Positions 35,301 to 40,300 are shown, counted from the first letter of the stretch. The stretch: DNA of 64,000 bases from Branchiostoma lanceolatum (GCF_035083965.1 NC_089723.1:34770193-34834192), one strand, 5' to 3'. Numbers and translations: made by a program. Notes: generated by a model from the letters alone, not told the origin.

Positions 35301-35820
35301 CCAGATATCACTGCGGGAAAGTCTGTGTTCCAAAGCTCAAGAAATGTCCAACAACTTTCTCAAGAACATTGTAAGTTGAACTGTCAAACCTTTCCATGTA
35401 TTATCCATCAAGACTACTATTTTTTTAGATAATGATGTCATTTCTTCATAAGTCTTAACAACCTTTGTTGCTTATTTGTTTTTTTACTCTACCTTGTTTA
35501 CCTTGGATAAAAGCAGAAATTGTCTGGCAGTAACTATACTTGTATGTCCTCAGATTTGAATCCCACAGTTACATTTATATTAACTTTGTAAGATAGGGAT
35601 GCCTTTCATCCTAGATATTTTACAGAAACTTGCTTTTGCTCTCAGATTTCAAATCAATATCCCTGTCTGCTGGGACCTCCAAACAGAACATTTTTTTTTT
35701 AAACTTGAATTCCTATATTACATTGTACAAGGGAGATGTTAAATTTGAAACATTGTTTTTCTTCAGCAACAAGAGGAGATGAAGAATATGAGGAAAGTCT
35801 TACACAACATGTTTCTGTGA
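5304..35820 (+). CDS. SYCP2: Synaptonemal complex protein 2 (SYCP2), complete gene of about 40 coding exons
   Basis: SYCP2 is a meiotic chromosome-axis (lateral element) protein that pairs with SYCP3. The model joins exons with consistent reading phase from ATG 5304 to TGA 35818-35820, about 2,079 residues (human SYCP2 is about 1,530). An in-frame TGA 12 nt upstream supports the start. Residues 1-417 (exons 1-14) match the conserved armadillo-like and Spt16M-like domains. Diagnostic strings are LEALFRMTSRADRGSVARE, DSDFET-DCRKFLNVLN, VFSFPC and FWVDFNTSSHSISLFV. Residues about 420-1930 are basic and Ser/Lys/Gln-rich, including PDSQ motifs and a SWLLSKSKQKPKPQ motif. Residues about 1930-2079 form the coiled coil (LLHELDFLEKEMANL ... 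VLHNMFL end) that in vertebrates binds SYCP3. SYCP2L, the paralogue, lacks this tail, so SYCP2 is the better name. The exon 3 donor and the extra exon 30a are uncertain. Confidence 0.9.
5640..5957 (+). repeat. TTAACCTT short repeat, copy 1, split by a SINE
   Basis: Left part 5640-5664 (accttctccctgctaccaaa) and right part 5898-5957 (ataaccaatggagaatg ... tgctaaaggttaa) together make one copy of the roughly 80-bp repeat also found at 13144, 14331, 25688, 29241, 30879 and 46633. It lies in SYCP2 intron 1. Confidence 0.7.
5665..5904 (+). repeat. tRNA-derived SINE inserted in a short repeat
   Basis: It starts with a tRNA-like region (GTGTGGCGTAACGGC as A-box-like, GGTTCGAATCCC as B box). It continues with a tRNA-unrelated body and ends in 'aataaatccaaatccaaa'. 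AAACTGT (5658-5664) and AAACTCT (5898-5904) are the probable target-site duplication. It splits a copy of the TTAACCTT repeat. Confidence 0.75.
5986..6126 (+). CDS. SYCP2: SYCP2 exon 2
   Basis: Residues 13-59: LESLLFSGGSETSFF ... KRLMDRLHYLTKK, the start of the armadillo-like domain. Acceptor TTTGCAG, donor GTTTGT, phase 0 at both ends. Confidence 0.85.
6442..6588 (+). CDS. SYCP2: SYCP2 exon 3 (3' end uncertain)
   Basis: Residues 60-108: ELDAQNYQHVTHLLHLVQV ... DDGLPVLLENKLPDM, part of the helical repeat. Acceptor TTTCACAG. I used the canonical donor GTATGA at 6589, which keeps phase 0 but adds ISLFIFPF. Homology would also allow an end at 6564 (after LPDM), where the following bases are ATAAGT rather than GTAAGT. 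Confidence 0.65.
6998..7102 (+). CDS. SYCP2: SYCP2 exon 4
   Basis: Residues 109-143: HIELVFKKAVSESLK ... MSMEQVMDTIT. Acceptor TTATCAG, donor GTATGT, 35 codons in phase 0. Confidence 0.8.
7477..7501 (+). CDS. SYCP2: SYCP2 exon 5 (micro-exon)
   Basis: A 25-nt exon, SIAEYSME plus one base, acceptor TTTCACAG, donor GTAATG. Its phase (0 to 1) is what exon 6 needs, and the peptide bridges to GRRAMLTVLAI. Confidence 0.65.
7785..7823. repeat. Perfect 19-bp inverted repeat with 1-nt loop
   Basis: TTGATAACTTTATCAGTAT is followed by one T and then its exact reverse complement, forming a 39-nt near-continuous palindrome in SYCP2 intron 5. Confidence 0.85.
8028..8113 (+). CDS. SYCP2: SYCP2 exon 6
   Basis: Residues 152-180: GRRAMLTVLAIPLAKFVCE ... 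DFGLRLE, corresponding to the vertebrate helix around EGKKQVVESFVP. Acceptor TCCATAG, donor GTATGT. Confidence 0.85.
8521..8609 (+). CDS. SYCP2: SYCP2 exon 7
   Basis: Residues 181-209: AGRTLNVLLQGITSAIRHEY ... MKAV plus two bases, completed to Met in exon 8. Acceptor TTTGTAG, donor GTGAGT. Confidence 0.85.
8845..9925. repeat. Tandem duplication of about 540 bp
   Basis: Unit 1 (8845-9390) and unit 2 (9391 to about 9925) are nearly identical, each opening with 'actctata(aa)gcacctgtg' and closing near 'gatttatcttct'. Differences are scattered substitutions and small indels. The repeat sits in the 3.25-kb SYCP2 intron 7 and has no clear coding content. Confidence 0.85.
9926..11862. other. Remainder of SYCP2 intron 7
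   Basis: Intronic sequence with no recognised gene, SINE or inverted repeat on inspection. Confidence 0.4.
11863..11897 (+). CDS. SYCP2: SYCP2 exon 8
   Basis: A 35-nt exon, (M)KNLATLIQGAG plus one base. Acceptor TTTTGTAG, donor GTAAGA. It joins exon 9 to give the conserved G-[DE]-F/Y-[ED]-L-Q stretch. Confidence 0.8.
12972..13114 (+). CDS. SYCP2: SYCP2 exon 9
   Basis: Residues 222-269: DFELQITTLEALFRMTSRAD ... REWFPDPAVNSAMLHIRDSD, ending FET. This is one of the best conserved parts of the SYCP2/SYCP2L N-terminal domain (EALCRMT and KDSEFET in vertebrates). Acceptor TTTGTAG, donor GTGAGT. Confidence 0.92.
13144..13222 (+). repeat. TTAACCTT short repeat, copy 2
   Basis: ctccctgctgcctaactctg ... 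ggtgccaaatgg ... cagtgtgcttaag, with a decayed left end. Starts 30 bp after the exon 9 donor. Confidence 0.8.
13493..13545 (+). CDS. SYCP2: SYCP2 exon 10
   Basis: Residues 270-286: DCRKFLNVLNKSLGTKR plus two bases. Acceptor CTTCCAG, donor GTACGT. Corresponds to vertebrate DCRIFLNLVNGMLGDKRR. Confidence 0.92.
13721..13766 (+). CDS. SYCP2: SYCP2 exon 11
   Basis: Residues 287-302: SVFSFPCKGAYLGTEK, start of the Spt16M-like domain. Acceptor TTTGCAG, donor GTATCA. Confidence 0.9.
13976..14095. repeat. Dispersed repeat R1, copy 1
   Basis: tgtcccccagtataatacat ... ggtgctgcactagagatctc ... aaacccactg, also present at 47654-47794. It ends about 16-25 bp before the exon 12 acceptor, so it supplies most of that intron's 3' region. 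Confidence 0.7.
14112..14216 (+). CDS. SYCP2: SYCP2 exon 12
   Basis: Residues 303-337: LQQPTDENLTDFWVDFN ... SISLFVVDKNNADQ. FW(I/V)DFN is a hallmark of the family. Acceptor CTTCCTAG, donor GTATAC, 35 codons in phase 0. Confidence 0.92.
14331..14405 (+). repeat. TTAACCTT short repeat, copy 3
   Basis: aaccttctccctgctgccta ... accaatagggaatcgggtgc ... cttcagtgtgcttaagg, in SYCP2 intron 12. Confidence 0.85.
14491..14557 (+). CDS. SYCP2: SYCP2 exon 13
   Basis: Residues 338-359: DEADGWETVVIKSPDVKFY MLS plus one base (vertebrate QWEAVTVPEEKVQIYSI). Acceptor TTTCAG, donor GTAGAC. Confidence 0.88.
14920..15092 (+). CDS. SYCP2: SYCP2 exon 14
   Basis: Residues 360-417: ESLGDLRLEMVLLRRACD ... IFVLKKSPDIPCALDL ... 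KDKERQK, the end of the Spt16M-like domain. Acceptor ATTACAG, donor GTTTGT. Confidence 0.88.
15240..16459. mobile_element. hAT-like non-autonomous element with TTGCCCG arrays
   Basis: Ends are perfect 16-bp inverted repeats (ACAGGGTTGAACAAGT at 15239-15254; reverse complement at 16445-16460); CAGGG ends are typical of hAT. Just inside both ends lie arrays of (A)CTTGCCCG(A), including the perfect 20-bp palindrome at 16363-16382 and a one-mismatch version at 15267-15286. The 1.2-kb interior has no long open frame. An exact 8-bp target duplication is not visible. The flanks (ctctgctacca / accagttgagccacagaga) look like a minus-strand SINE head, so the element may have landed in a SINE. Confidence 0.6.
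16759..16893 (+). CDS. SYCP2: SYCP2 exon 15
   Basis: Residues 418-462: PHVSMAGTPVRFSTYAAADS ... TVQQH. Directly after the Spt16M-like domain, where vertebrate SYCP2 carries a HORMAD-binding closure motif; whether this peptide serves that role is unknown. Acceptor TTGGCAG, donor GTGAGT. Confidence 0.8.
16912..17185 (-). repeat. tRNA-derived SINE (minus orientation)
   Basis: On the minus strand it reads GTTGGTGTAACAGTTTGGGT as the tRNA-like head and GGTCCTGGGTTTGAATCCC as the B box. The plus-strand right part has 'gtaaaggtaaaggtagtcc'. A truncated relative lies at 57702-57935. Confidence 0.7.
17425..17640 (+). repeat. SINE-like repeat, diverged
   Basis: agctcaattggtatcagctg ... tgtttgagtcctgaaatgg ... 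gtcttttggaagagac ... gggagtcccgtgttcgaggg resembles the copies at 33183 and 63207. Diverged. Confidence 0.5.
17681..17783 (+). CDS. SYCP2: SYCP2 exon 16
   Basis: Residues 463-496: IPAPRTKVSVPAQTVRVASH ... GSAAKP plus one base, low complexity. Acceptor CCATCAG, donor GTGAAA. Confidence 0.75.
18215..18340 (+). CDS. SYCP2: SYCP2 exon 17
   Basis: Residues 497-538: AEKQKTESHCSVTSSTPRTP ... KKKVKTPLQMVTS. The basic K-x-PLQM-TS stretch resembles vertebrate RIKPPLQMTSS. Acceptor CCTACAG, donor GTAGGA. Confidence 0.85.
18906..19424 (+). pseudogene. Tc1/mariner transposase, C-terminal remnant
   Basis: An open frame of about 170 codons ending at TAA 19422-19424 encodes the catalytic C-terminal half: VWGGITSRGKTRLVPGTL, LLQDDNARPHRAG and SPDLNPIEHLWDQLG. 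The second catalytic Asp (QDDN) and the Glu (NPIEH) are present, with 36 residues between them, two more than in classical DD34E elements. The N-terminal DNA-binding half and the first Asp are missing, so the copy cannot encode a full transposase (normally about 340 residues). Confidence 0.8.
19690..21523. mobile_element. hAT-like non-autonomous element nested in the mariner copy
   Basis: Ends are imperfect inverted repeats (CAGGGCTCGATCTTAACT / CAGGCCTCAAAATTAACT). A direct ACGGG flanks it on both sides (19685-19689 and 21524-21528). Arrays of GGGACA/TGTCCC motifs sit just inside each end (19708-19786 and 21434-21500). It interrupts sequence that is continuous in the left inverted repeat of the mariner element. 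No transposase frame is present. Confidence 0.65.
21798..21917 (+). CDS. SYCP2: SYCP2 exon 18
   Basis: Residues 539-578: AQVSSSQRSGVKVSVPLTFI ... RRQQAESDKPKSN plus one base. Acceptor CCTCCAG, donor GTAAAT. Confidence 0.8.
22342..22432 (+). CDS. SYCP2: SYCP2 exon 19
   Basis: Residues 579-608: DDAGEVVPSSCPMEDD, then LAVPDSQMSQSQSH. This contains the first PDSQ motif. Acceptor TTTCAG, donor GTAAGT. Confidence 0.82.
22557..22649 (+). CDS. SYCP2: SYCP2 exon 20
   Basis: Residues 609-639: VIIHRPDPMRDDADSIEDVD ... YIKSRL plus two bases. Acceptor GATTTAG, donor GTAAAG. Confidence 0.8.
22948..23015 (+). repeat. TTAACCTT short repeat, degenerate copy
   Basis: Only 'acctccctgctgcctaaccc tgtattcaata' is clearly shared; the right half has decayed. 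Confidence 0.5.
23096..23214 (+). CDS. SYCP2: SYCP2 exon 21
   Basis: Residues 640-679: RASDSPALSTVTERTESSRA ... QRPSISMEPIS plus one base, Ser/Pro-rich. Acceptor CTCCAG, donor GTATAT. Confidence 0.82.
23436..25443 (+). CDS. SYCP2: SYCP2 exon 22 (2,008-nt central exon)
   Basis: Residues 680-1348: the disordered, Lys/Ser/Gln-rich core. Acceptor CCCAACAG, donor GTACAA in phase 2. VIPDSQ occurs twice (about residues 747 and 849), a motif that vertebrate SYCP2 also carries (VIPDSQ). Between them are two tandem peptide repeats of about 41 residues (about 763-803 and 804-843), each with ATGGKKG, TTQGSP(Y/F)DF and NMTLE/DMTLE. Further xDF motifs follow: SALDFKMKQ, SIYDFKDDDQ and GFDFDEEE. Many KKxK clusters could act as nuclear signals. 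A Lys/Glu helix (QQEKEEMLAKVTKLAEKYTK) lies near its end. The frame stays open throughout. Confidence 0.93.
25688..25767 (+). repeat. TTAACCTT short repeat, copy 4
   Basis: caaccttctccctgctgcct ... ggtgccaaacagctacttca ... gctaagggttaa, in SYCP2 intron 22. Confidence 0.85.
25820..25934 (+). CDS. SYCP2: SYCP2 exon 23
   Basis: Residues 1349-1387: STSPKESDAYGGEDRN, an acidic run VDDDEDDDDESH, then VVSFQNLCK. Acceptor TTTTCAG, donor GTACAT. Confidence 0.82.
26218..26259 (+). CDS. SYCP2: SYCP2 exon 24
   Basis: Fourteen codons, SLVQKSSAKASSSR. Acceptor CTTTCAG, donor GTGAGT. Phase 0 on both sides, so it could be skipped without a frameshift. Confidence 0.7.
26391..26605. mobile_element. TACTGTAAA-ended MITE, copy 1
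   Basis: Starts TACTGTAAATC and ends GCATCTACAGTGTA. The interior has 'ttttgcagttttttaatatt' matched in reverse by 'actaccgcaaaataaaacac'. Other copies at 32505, 46021 and 48290. Confidence 0.55.
26698..26931 (+). CDS. SYCP2: SYCP2 exon 25
   Basis: Residues 1402-1479: KARQGPSIFDTTDEDDSRTE, then RSWLLSKSKQKPKPQINHQ. It matches a conserved central motif of vertebrate SYCP2 (ISWLREPKSKPQ). Acceptor TTTTACAG, donor GTAAAA. Confidence 0.9.
26985..27121. mobile_element. Short inverted-repeat element with 45-bp arms
   Basis: ATGACAGTTACTTAAGCAAC at the left is matched in reverse by ATGACAGCTACTCAAGCAAC at the right. The arms run on for about 45 bp each, through TGGATA(G/A)AATTTTGAAACAG, around a short CATCTGCTGTCTTTCG core. 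A half-copy lies near 30804. Confidence 0.75.
27430..27657 (+). CDS. SYCP2: SYCP2 exon 26
   Basis: Residues 1480-1555: ERRKPKKTVKADKQPKKPVK ... ATFGFMDESFPSLEIER ... KKKRSRRVRSEK, strongly basic. Acceptor TTTCAG, donor GTAGAT. Confidence 0.85.
27843..27920 (+). CDS. SYCP2: SYCP2 exon 27
   Basis: Residues 1556-1581: VYKDDSDSDIDTDNYDNLK FKASTPR. Acceptor TTTACCAG, donor GTGTGT. Confidence 0.82.
28271..28402 (+). CDS. SYCP2: SYCP2 exon 28
   Basis: Residues 1582-1625: SPVDKKRKSKTSTMASYLKS ... KDGHRDVSKQ. Acceptor CTTGCAG, donor GTGTGT. Confidence 0.85.
28567..28850 (+). repeat. tRNA-derived SINE (AATGGCCTAG family), copy 1
   Basis: Head 'gtgcaatggcctagtagag' (A-box-like) and 'gtgagttcgatccccggcc' (B box), then the body 'tttctctgcttagcattcag ... 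aagttgtgtggcccaagggc ... ctggtgcaac'. Other copies: 34514-34763 (+) and 46838-47010 (-). Confidence 0.8.
28869..29043 (+). CDS. SYCP2: SYCP2 exon 29
   Basis: Residues 1626-1683: KATSRRFLDAVHVEILKTPK ... KKKGYKELKVNVNKTPK plus one base. The KK-x-YK(E/D)L stretch has a counterpart in vertebrates. Acceptor TTTCAG, donor GTGCCT. Confidence 0.85.
29241..29315 (-). repeat. TTAACCTT short repeat, copy 5 (minus)
   Basis: The plus strand reads aacctttagcacactgaagt ... gggttaggcagcagggaaaa, the reverse complement of the other copies. Confidence 0.85.
29401..29448 (+). CDS. SYCP2: SYCP2 exon 30a: possible alternative (duplicated) exon
   Basis: After a TTTCACAG acceptor the sequence reads AKSSRGLHLNSSF-VLL and meets a GT donor in phase 1, so it could be included or skipped without disturbing frame. 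It is a partial duplicate of the start of exon 30b (A-SRGLDLNSSFDPD), and the preceding 80 bp of intron are also similar. Whether it is used is unknown; I left it out of the 2,079-residue count. Confidence 0.4.
29555..29748 (+). CDS. SYCP2: SYCP2 exon 30b
   Basis: Residues 1684-1748: ASRGLDLNSSFDPDRWVDSD, then VPGFLSDSQSDGQSGYLSES and SEVPGFLSGNESSFLAEED. It has two VPGFLS motifs. Acceptor TTTCACAG, donor GTATGT. Confidence 0.88.
30473..30622 (+). CDS. SYCP2: SYCP2 exon 31
   Basis: Residues 1749-1798: ELSSILPSGNCLASSNVTED ... CLSVITHISSVKSHFTGSYK. Acceptor TTTAG, donor GTAACC. Confidence 0.85.
30879..30957 (+). repeat. TTAACCTT short repeat, copy 6
   Basis: aaccttcttcctgctgcctt ... ccaatagagaacgggctgcc ... 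gtcctaaaggttaa. Confidence 0.85.
31054..31129 (+). CDS. SYCP2: SYCP2 exon 32
   Basis: Residues 1799-1823: MSISYEADEEDHADGKSTTI NSIVS plus one base. Acceptor CCTGCAG, donor GTAAGT. Confidence 0.82.
31647..31808 (+). CDS. SYCP2: SYCP2 exon 33
   Basis: Residues 1824-1877: GPSTTVRPSASTLKRKYGSD, SEDDDYPPVSLGLKDMGGGR, ITLNPKKAVKKSLP. Acceptor CTACAG, donor GTGTGA. Confidence 0.87.
32169..32323 (+). CDS. SYCP2: SYCP2 exon 34
   Basis: Residues 1878-1929: APTMSLNTSEVSDADLNMTG ... EEVGLGGVLSSFNAQIMKNI Q. Acceptor ATCACAG, donor GTATTT. A 46-nt copy of its 3' end plus donor lies at 32436-32483. Confidence 0.87.
32505..32707. mobile_element. TACTGTAAA-ended MITE, copy 2
   Basis: TACTGTAAATGCAGAAATGT at the left is matched in reverse by AACATTTCTGCCTTTACAG at the right. 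The interior has 'ttcgcagtggtcttaaattt gcag' motifs. About 200 bp. Confidence 0.75.
32936..33030 (+). CDS. SYCP2: SYCP2 exon 35
   Basis: Residues 1930-1960: HKKKQLDSFSRNTLKSTQKE ... VKFLWKGQMGR plus two bases; the entry to the coiled coil. The donor at 33031 (GTAAAA) is required by phase; an earlier GTAAAG at 32997 would shift the frame of exon 36. Confidence 0.85.
33183..33412 (+). repeat. SINE-like repeat (CCAATTAGTTG family)
   Basis: ggtcccaattagttgctaac ... acaggttcaatcctgggtta (B box) ... cttttggaagggacg ... gtgaaaatataccctgctcc. Relatives at 62998 and 63207, and a tail at the window start. Confidence 0.7.
33455..33554 (+). CDS. SYCP2: SYCP2 exon 36
   Basis: Residues 1961-1994: (R)MRVQEDFKGNLLHELDFLEK ... 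ANLQACEEKAL. Heptad-patterned coiled coil. Acceptor TGTACAG, donor GTAAGA. Confidence 0.92.
33960..34018 (+). CDS. SYCP2: SYCP2 exon 37
   Basis: Residues 1995-2013: KLFENQQKLLSTARITHEQ plus two bases. Acceptor TTTACAG, donor GTAAGT. Confidence 0.9.
34332..34410 (+). CDS. SYCP2: SYCP2 exon 38
   Basis: Residues 2014-2040: RFRKIMRMEEDFHKTLTQLD REQEQQQ, coiled coil. Acceptor GTTCCAG, donor GTGTGA. Confidence 0.9.
34514..34763 (+). repeat. tRNA-derived SINE (AATGGCCTAG family), copy 2
   Basis: Head 'ggtgaaatggcctagtgaat' and B box 'gagttcaaaccccggctgag', body and end (ctggtgcagg) as in the copy at 28567. Confidence 0.8.
34787..35110 (+). repeat. tRNA-derived SINE, second family
   Basis: gtagcacagtggcagagcat is A-box-like and 'cccaggttcaatccccagtg' the B box. 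The body has 'tgcccttgggaaaggcactt' and 'ggaagggcatccagccgtaa', and the end reads 'gacgttaaattggatagaga'. Confidence 0.75.
35305..35370 (+). CDS. SYCP2: SYCP2 exon 39
   Basis: Residues 2041-2062: ISLRESLCSKAQEMSNNFLK NI. Acceptor TTTCCAG, donor GTAAGT. Confidence 0.9.
35767..35820 (+). CDS. SYCP2: SYCP2 exon 40 (stop)
   Basis: QQEEMKNMRKVLHNMFL then TGA. The vertebrate tail, ending in RREL-MSVFM-like sequence, aligns well. Acceptor CTTCAG. Confidence 0.92.
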   Translation, partial: QQEEMKNMRKVLHNMFL

Positions 35821-36510
35821 AGCAGACCGACATATGCCTATAGTTTGATATGGTCATACGTACAATGTTAGAGTGACTAATTGATGCCTTTTCCATTTGC
35901 TCAATGCAAAATCAGTTACATGAATTTGAAACAGTCAACCTACGATATGATAGAAGATAGTTGAATTTTACTACCTGTTCCTATATCTGCATTTTATATC
36001 CTCTTAGCAAGTGCCAGTTTAAAGGAGTTCACTGCTTGTTGAAAGTTGGTTAGTTCCCTCTATTAGCTGTTTGCTAGTGAAGCAATAAGAAGATTTAATG
36101 TTTTTTTACAATTACTATATGAGCATCATTACAATTAATAGCAAAGAAGTGTAGTTAATGAAGTTGTCTGAGACTATATGCTGTTGATTTGTTACCTAAA
36201 AGTTTGCCCATTAACTTTGCTGAAAAAAATTGTTCTTCATTTGAACATTTGATGTGTGTAATTTGATGTTATGCTTGTCTCATACTTTGAACATATTTCA
36301 ATGAACCTACAGATGTTTAGACAAAGTTGATGTCACAGTTTATATTATATTTTTCCAGTAAATTCCTTACCAGAGTTTGCTAAAAAAAATCTTGTTTAAT
36401 GTAAAGACTATTGTATGAAATCTATGTAATTCTAGTTTTGTCAGTTTATATTGTATTTGAGATAAGGATTCCTGTGAGGTTTTTGAAATAAAGATGCAGA
36501 TATGAATTAT
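35821..36510 (+). other. SYCP2: SYCP2 3' untranslated region
   Basis: AT-rich, no frame. It extends to AATAAA at 36486-36491, followed by the GT-rich run 'tgtctgtgttttg', the expected context of a cleavage site. Confidence 0.6.
36486..36491 (+). terminator. SYCP2: Poly(A) signal of SYCP2
   Basis: AATAAA about 670 nt after the SYCP2 stop, with a T/G-rich element 20-30 nt downstream. Confidence 0.6.
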
Positions 36511-37242
36511 GTCTGTGTTTTGAACTTTTATTATGTGTTTGTACATTCTATGCTCCCATGCTGAAAAGGAGATTGGTAAATTATTTTTCAGGTACTCTTT
36601 ATACTATTTGAAGAATATATGCAGTTCACGAGTTTTAGATTACATTCTTCCTAACCTACATGAAACAGCTATTTTCACCACAGGGACAGTTTTGTAATAA
36701 TTTGTTCCTGTCACAGGCTCAATCATATTGTGCGCTCTACCAGTAAGATTTTAATGATTCATACACCTATTGTACACTTAATGCACTATGGTTGGCTACT
36801 GATGTAAACAAGGTTATAGACATACTGGCTATCAGTTACTTAGTTAACTGAAGGCACCACCTTAAAGATTCATAGATAGATAAATTTAAAAAAAAACATG
36901 AGATATAACAATTCAAAGTTAGAGGTTAAATATTGAATACTTTACTGAAGATGGCTTCTTTATGAATACCAAATCCACTTTCATTGTACAAGTCCTAATT
37001 CCCTATAGTTGGATCGCTTTCTTTATCTTAACCGATGATGACATAAATACAAAATTGTTAAGTCTGTTGATATCTTCAACAGCAACTACAAGAACTGCTC
37101 AAAAGTATGGGAGCTTTTAGGTCAGAAGTGTAGTTTTCAAAAGCTTTCAACAAATTTGCAGCTGTACGAATCAAATTTCATATTAAAAATATCAAATGGC
37201 AATCTGAAATCGCAATTAGCAAACTTAAATACTGTACTTGAA
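36511..37242. other. Gap between convergent SYCP2 and annexin genes
   Basis: No coding exon. Probably the annexin 3'UTR on the minus strand; a minus-strand AATAAA lies at 36527-36532 and an ATTAAA near 36748. Confidence 0.45.
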
Positions 37243-37368
37243 TTATTCCTGACCAATCAGGGCCAGAAGCAAATTGCAGTAGCCTCCACTGGTTTCGTCT
37301 GCAATGGCGGCCCCTAGCGACTTTCCGTGGCGACGCTCATAGATGTCTGCGACCTTCTTCATGTCAAC
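37243..37368 (-). CDS. Annexin exon 11 (stop)
   Basis: [20 protein letters not shown] ... [18 protein letters not shown] then TAA; second half of repeat 4. Acceptor CAACAG. Confidence 0.92.
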   Translation of the reverse strand, partial: VDMKKVADIYERRHGKSLGAAIADETSGGYCNLLLALIGQE

Positions 37369-40300
37369 CTGTTGACGTTAAGTGTACATTTGTTAACTTT
37401 CCATGTACAGTAACTGATGCCTTTCTATCTGCTTGAAAATAGCTTCTTAAAAATCGCTATCTGATATGGGTTAACATAAAAATCTTGAACAATGATTTTC
37501 ACTTTTATTTAAAGAAAGGCAGCGATATCAAACTCAAGTTACACAGCCACTTGCACAGCATGGAAAATAGAATATCTAACAAGACAATTGAAACACATCG
37601 ATGATATGAAATACAATTCGTCTATGCCTTCGTCCCCTGAACTCCCCACCCAAAGGAATGTAGAAGAGGGACACGTACATGTATAACTAAAAGCGTTTAG
37701 TTTATACCGGCATGCCATGATGACTAGTTTTGTGTGTTTAGCATTGTTTTACAGTTGACGTCAGAAGAGTATAAGAAGACTATAACGTTACATCAAAATG
37801 TATTTAGCGTTATAAATTTGCGGAGCGAGTGTCCCTACCTCACAGCGGCTGACAGTGACCCGTGTGAGGGTTTCCTCGTCCGTTCCGAAACCCATCATGG
37901 CCATGTACAAGCGCTCCGCGAAGTAACCAGGCAAGCTCAACACGCATTTCACTGTACCGGAAAAAAAAAAAAACGTTGGTTGAAGATCCAATTGAAGACC
38001 TACTAGATGTGTTTTCTTACTTATTCATATCTATCGAGAACACATTGCATTTGCTGACTCATAAATCAAATACATGTAACGTTATATAGTTCTTCGAAAT
38101 TCAAATTCAAGATTTGATGCATGTATAGTACAGACATTTTACTGTATCGGGGAAAAAACACAGAAAACCGTTTGTTGAAAATCCGATTGAAGACCTACTA
38201 AATGTATTTCCTTACTTATGAACATCTATCGTTAACACATTTCCTTAAATATAGAACATTATTGCGCGACGATTGTAACTGGTACAATGTATGGCAACTT
38301 ACATACATGACGGTCGAATTATAACAGCTAATATCTAACAATTTTGAGGAACTAATCTGAATTATGCATTACGGCAACGACAACCTAGCTACTCGTAGGC
38401 ATGCTGATACTCTAGAACAGTACAGTCACATGCAGTACACGTACCGATCGCTAGATAGCCCTCCTTGATGGCGTCCTTTGTGGGGTTCATGAAGCCGCCA
38501 GTCTGGCGCGAGATCATCTCCATGATGTGGTGCCCGCTGAGCTGCAGGAATGGATTGTCAAGACAAGAAATTATCGGCAAATGATTAATTATTCTCTCTT
38601 ACTATTGCCATCGGCAGTACCTAGTGTCCAAGTAATGACCGAGTCAGAATTCAACCTTGCCTCAGTTAAGTTGTAGCTGTTCTTGGGTGGCAATGTGACT
38701 GCCCAAGCCCAGAGCTGTATGGAAGTTACTTACTTTTGTAGATACGAGCTTACTGGTACCTTATACGATAGGGACCCCTTCAAATTACTGATATTGCCTC
38801 AAGCAACGTTAACGTTTTGTTTTAAAGTATAAAACACAAGTAAGTGTAAATACTTGCTACGCCGCAAGTAGTGCTCTTCGTAAAACCTCCTTGGTAAAAC
38901 CTAGTAAAATAGTGACTGACAATCAACTGACCCGCTGGTAGTCCAGAAAGGTCTGCCTCAGATGTGCGTAGCTTCGAGTCGCCAGGATCTTCTCCAGGCT
39001 AGGTCCAAGTTCTTCCTGCCAAAAGAAAGGCATGTTGAGCTTTAAAAAGAACATATTTGAAACGACAAAGAACTACTGTAACAGTCAAGCCGGTTCAAGT
39101 GACCACCTCTACATGTACATGAGGTCCACCTGACCAGTGTGACCACGTCTTGGTGTAGCCTCTACCAGGCTTCCGTCCTATCGCTGGGAAAATAGTAGAA
39201 ATCAGCCGAGGTACTCCGCTGTACAGGGTAGGTCCACTATACAGTTAAGTTCCATTGCGAAATGGAACTATACTGTACAGCGGACCTACCCTGTACAGCG
39301 GAGTACCTCGGCTGATTTCTACTATTTTCCCAGCGATAGGACGGAAGCCTGGTAGAGGCTAGTATTGGTGGCCCCTTAGATAATTTCTCCACTAACACCA
39401 GCACTAAGCATCCTGTCTATGGTGATCACATGTCCATATATATGCCAGATTTCATCGGTCCACTGAGTGGTCTTCTTGGGCAATTTTCACTACAGTTTTC
39501 ACTAGCCTTCATAGTCTGGCAATACCTTTGTAAAATATGTGATAGTCAAAGCCATACGTACATCGATAAGCGTGGACGCCTCACCCAGAGTTACTGTGTA
39601 GTCGACATTCTTGTCTTCCCTGTCCGCCTGCGGGAAATATGGTAATATATCATTGTATCAAAGAGAAATCTCTCTGTGTGAATATAAAAGAAAGCTTATA
39701 CCAGGATTTAAGGTTGTAATTGCCTGTTATGTTTCTAGTTAGGCCACACTGCGCTGAAATGTACTATCGAGCCCAGTTCCGAGAAAATGTGAAAGAACAA
39801 AAACAAAGAATCCATTGTTTAGTATATAATGTTCTGTAGCTTTAGTAATTTGTAAAACCCTCATGACCACTTAGATTTCATAATGAAGGCAACTTGTTGG
39901 GTCCACCTTTTTGTTGTTAGCGGCCGAAGGGCGGTGTGTTACGCCGAAGGGCGGTTATACCGGCTATACAGATACAGATACAGATTGTTCGCACGCTTGC
40001 ATAAGCTTTACAGTGCCCAGAGGATGCAGTCATCCATATGATCAAATTAGTAGGGCCTAAGCCTTATATCATGAGGTTTAGTACGAAGGCCGTGCTATCA
40101 ACATTCGACAGTAGTAGATGGAGTATGTTCGACCCCTGCTCACTCTTACCTCCCACATGGCGATGAGTAGACTGCGCAGGTTGCCGTCAGTCTCCTGCTC
40201 CAGATCCTTCTTCAGGTCGAAGTTCGTCGCTAATATAAAGAGTGCGAGGCAGGTCAGCTAAGTCAGATGCTTTTTGTTTCACAACACGTAACTTTATAAC

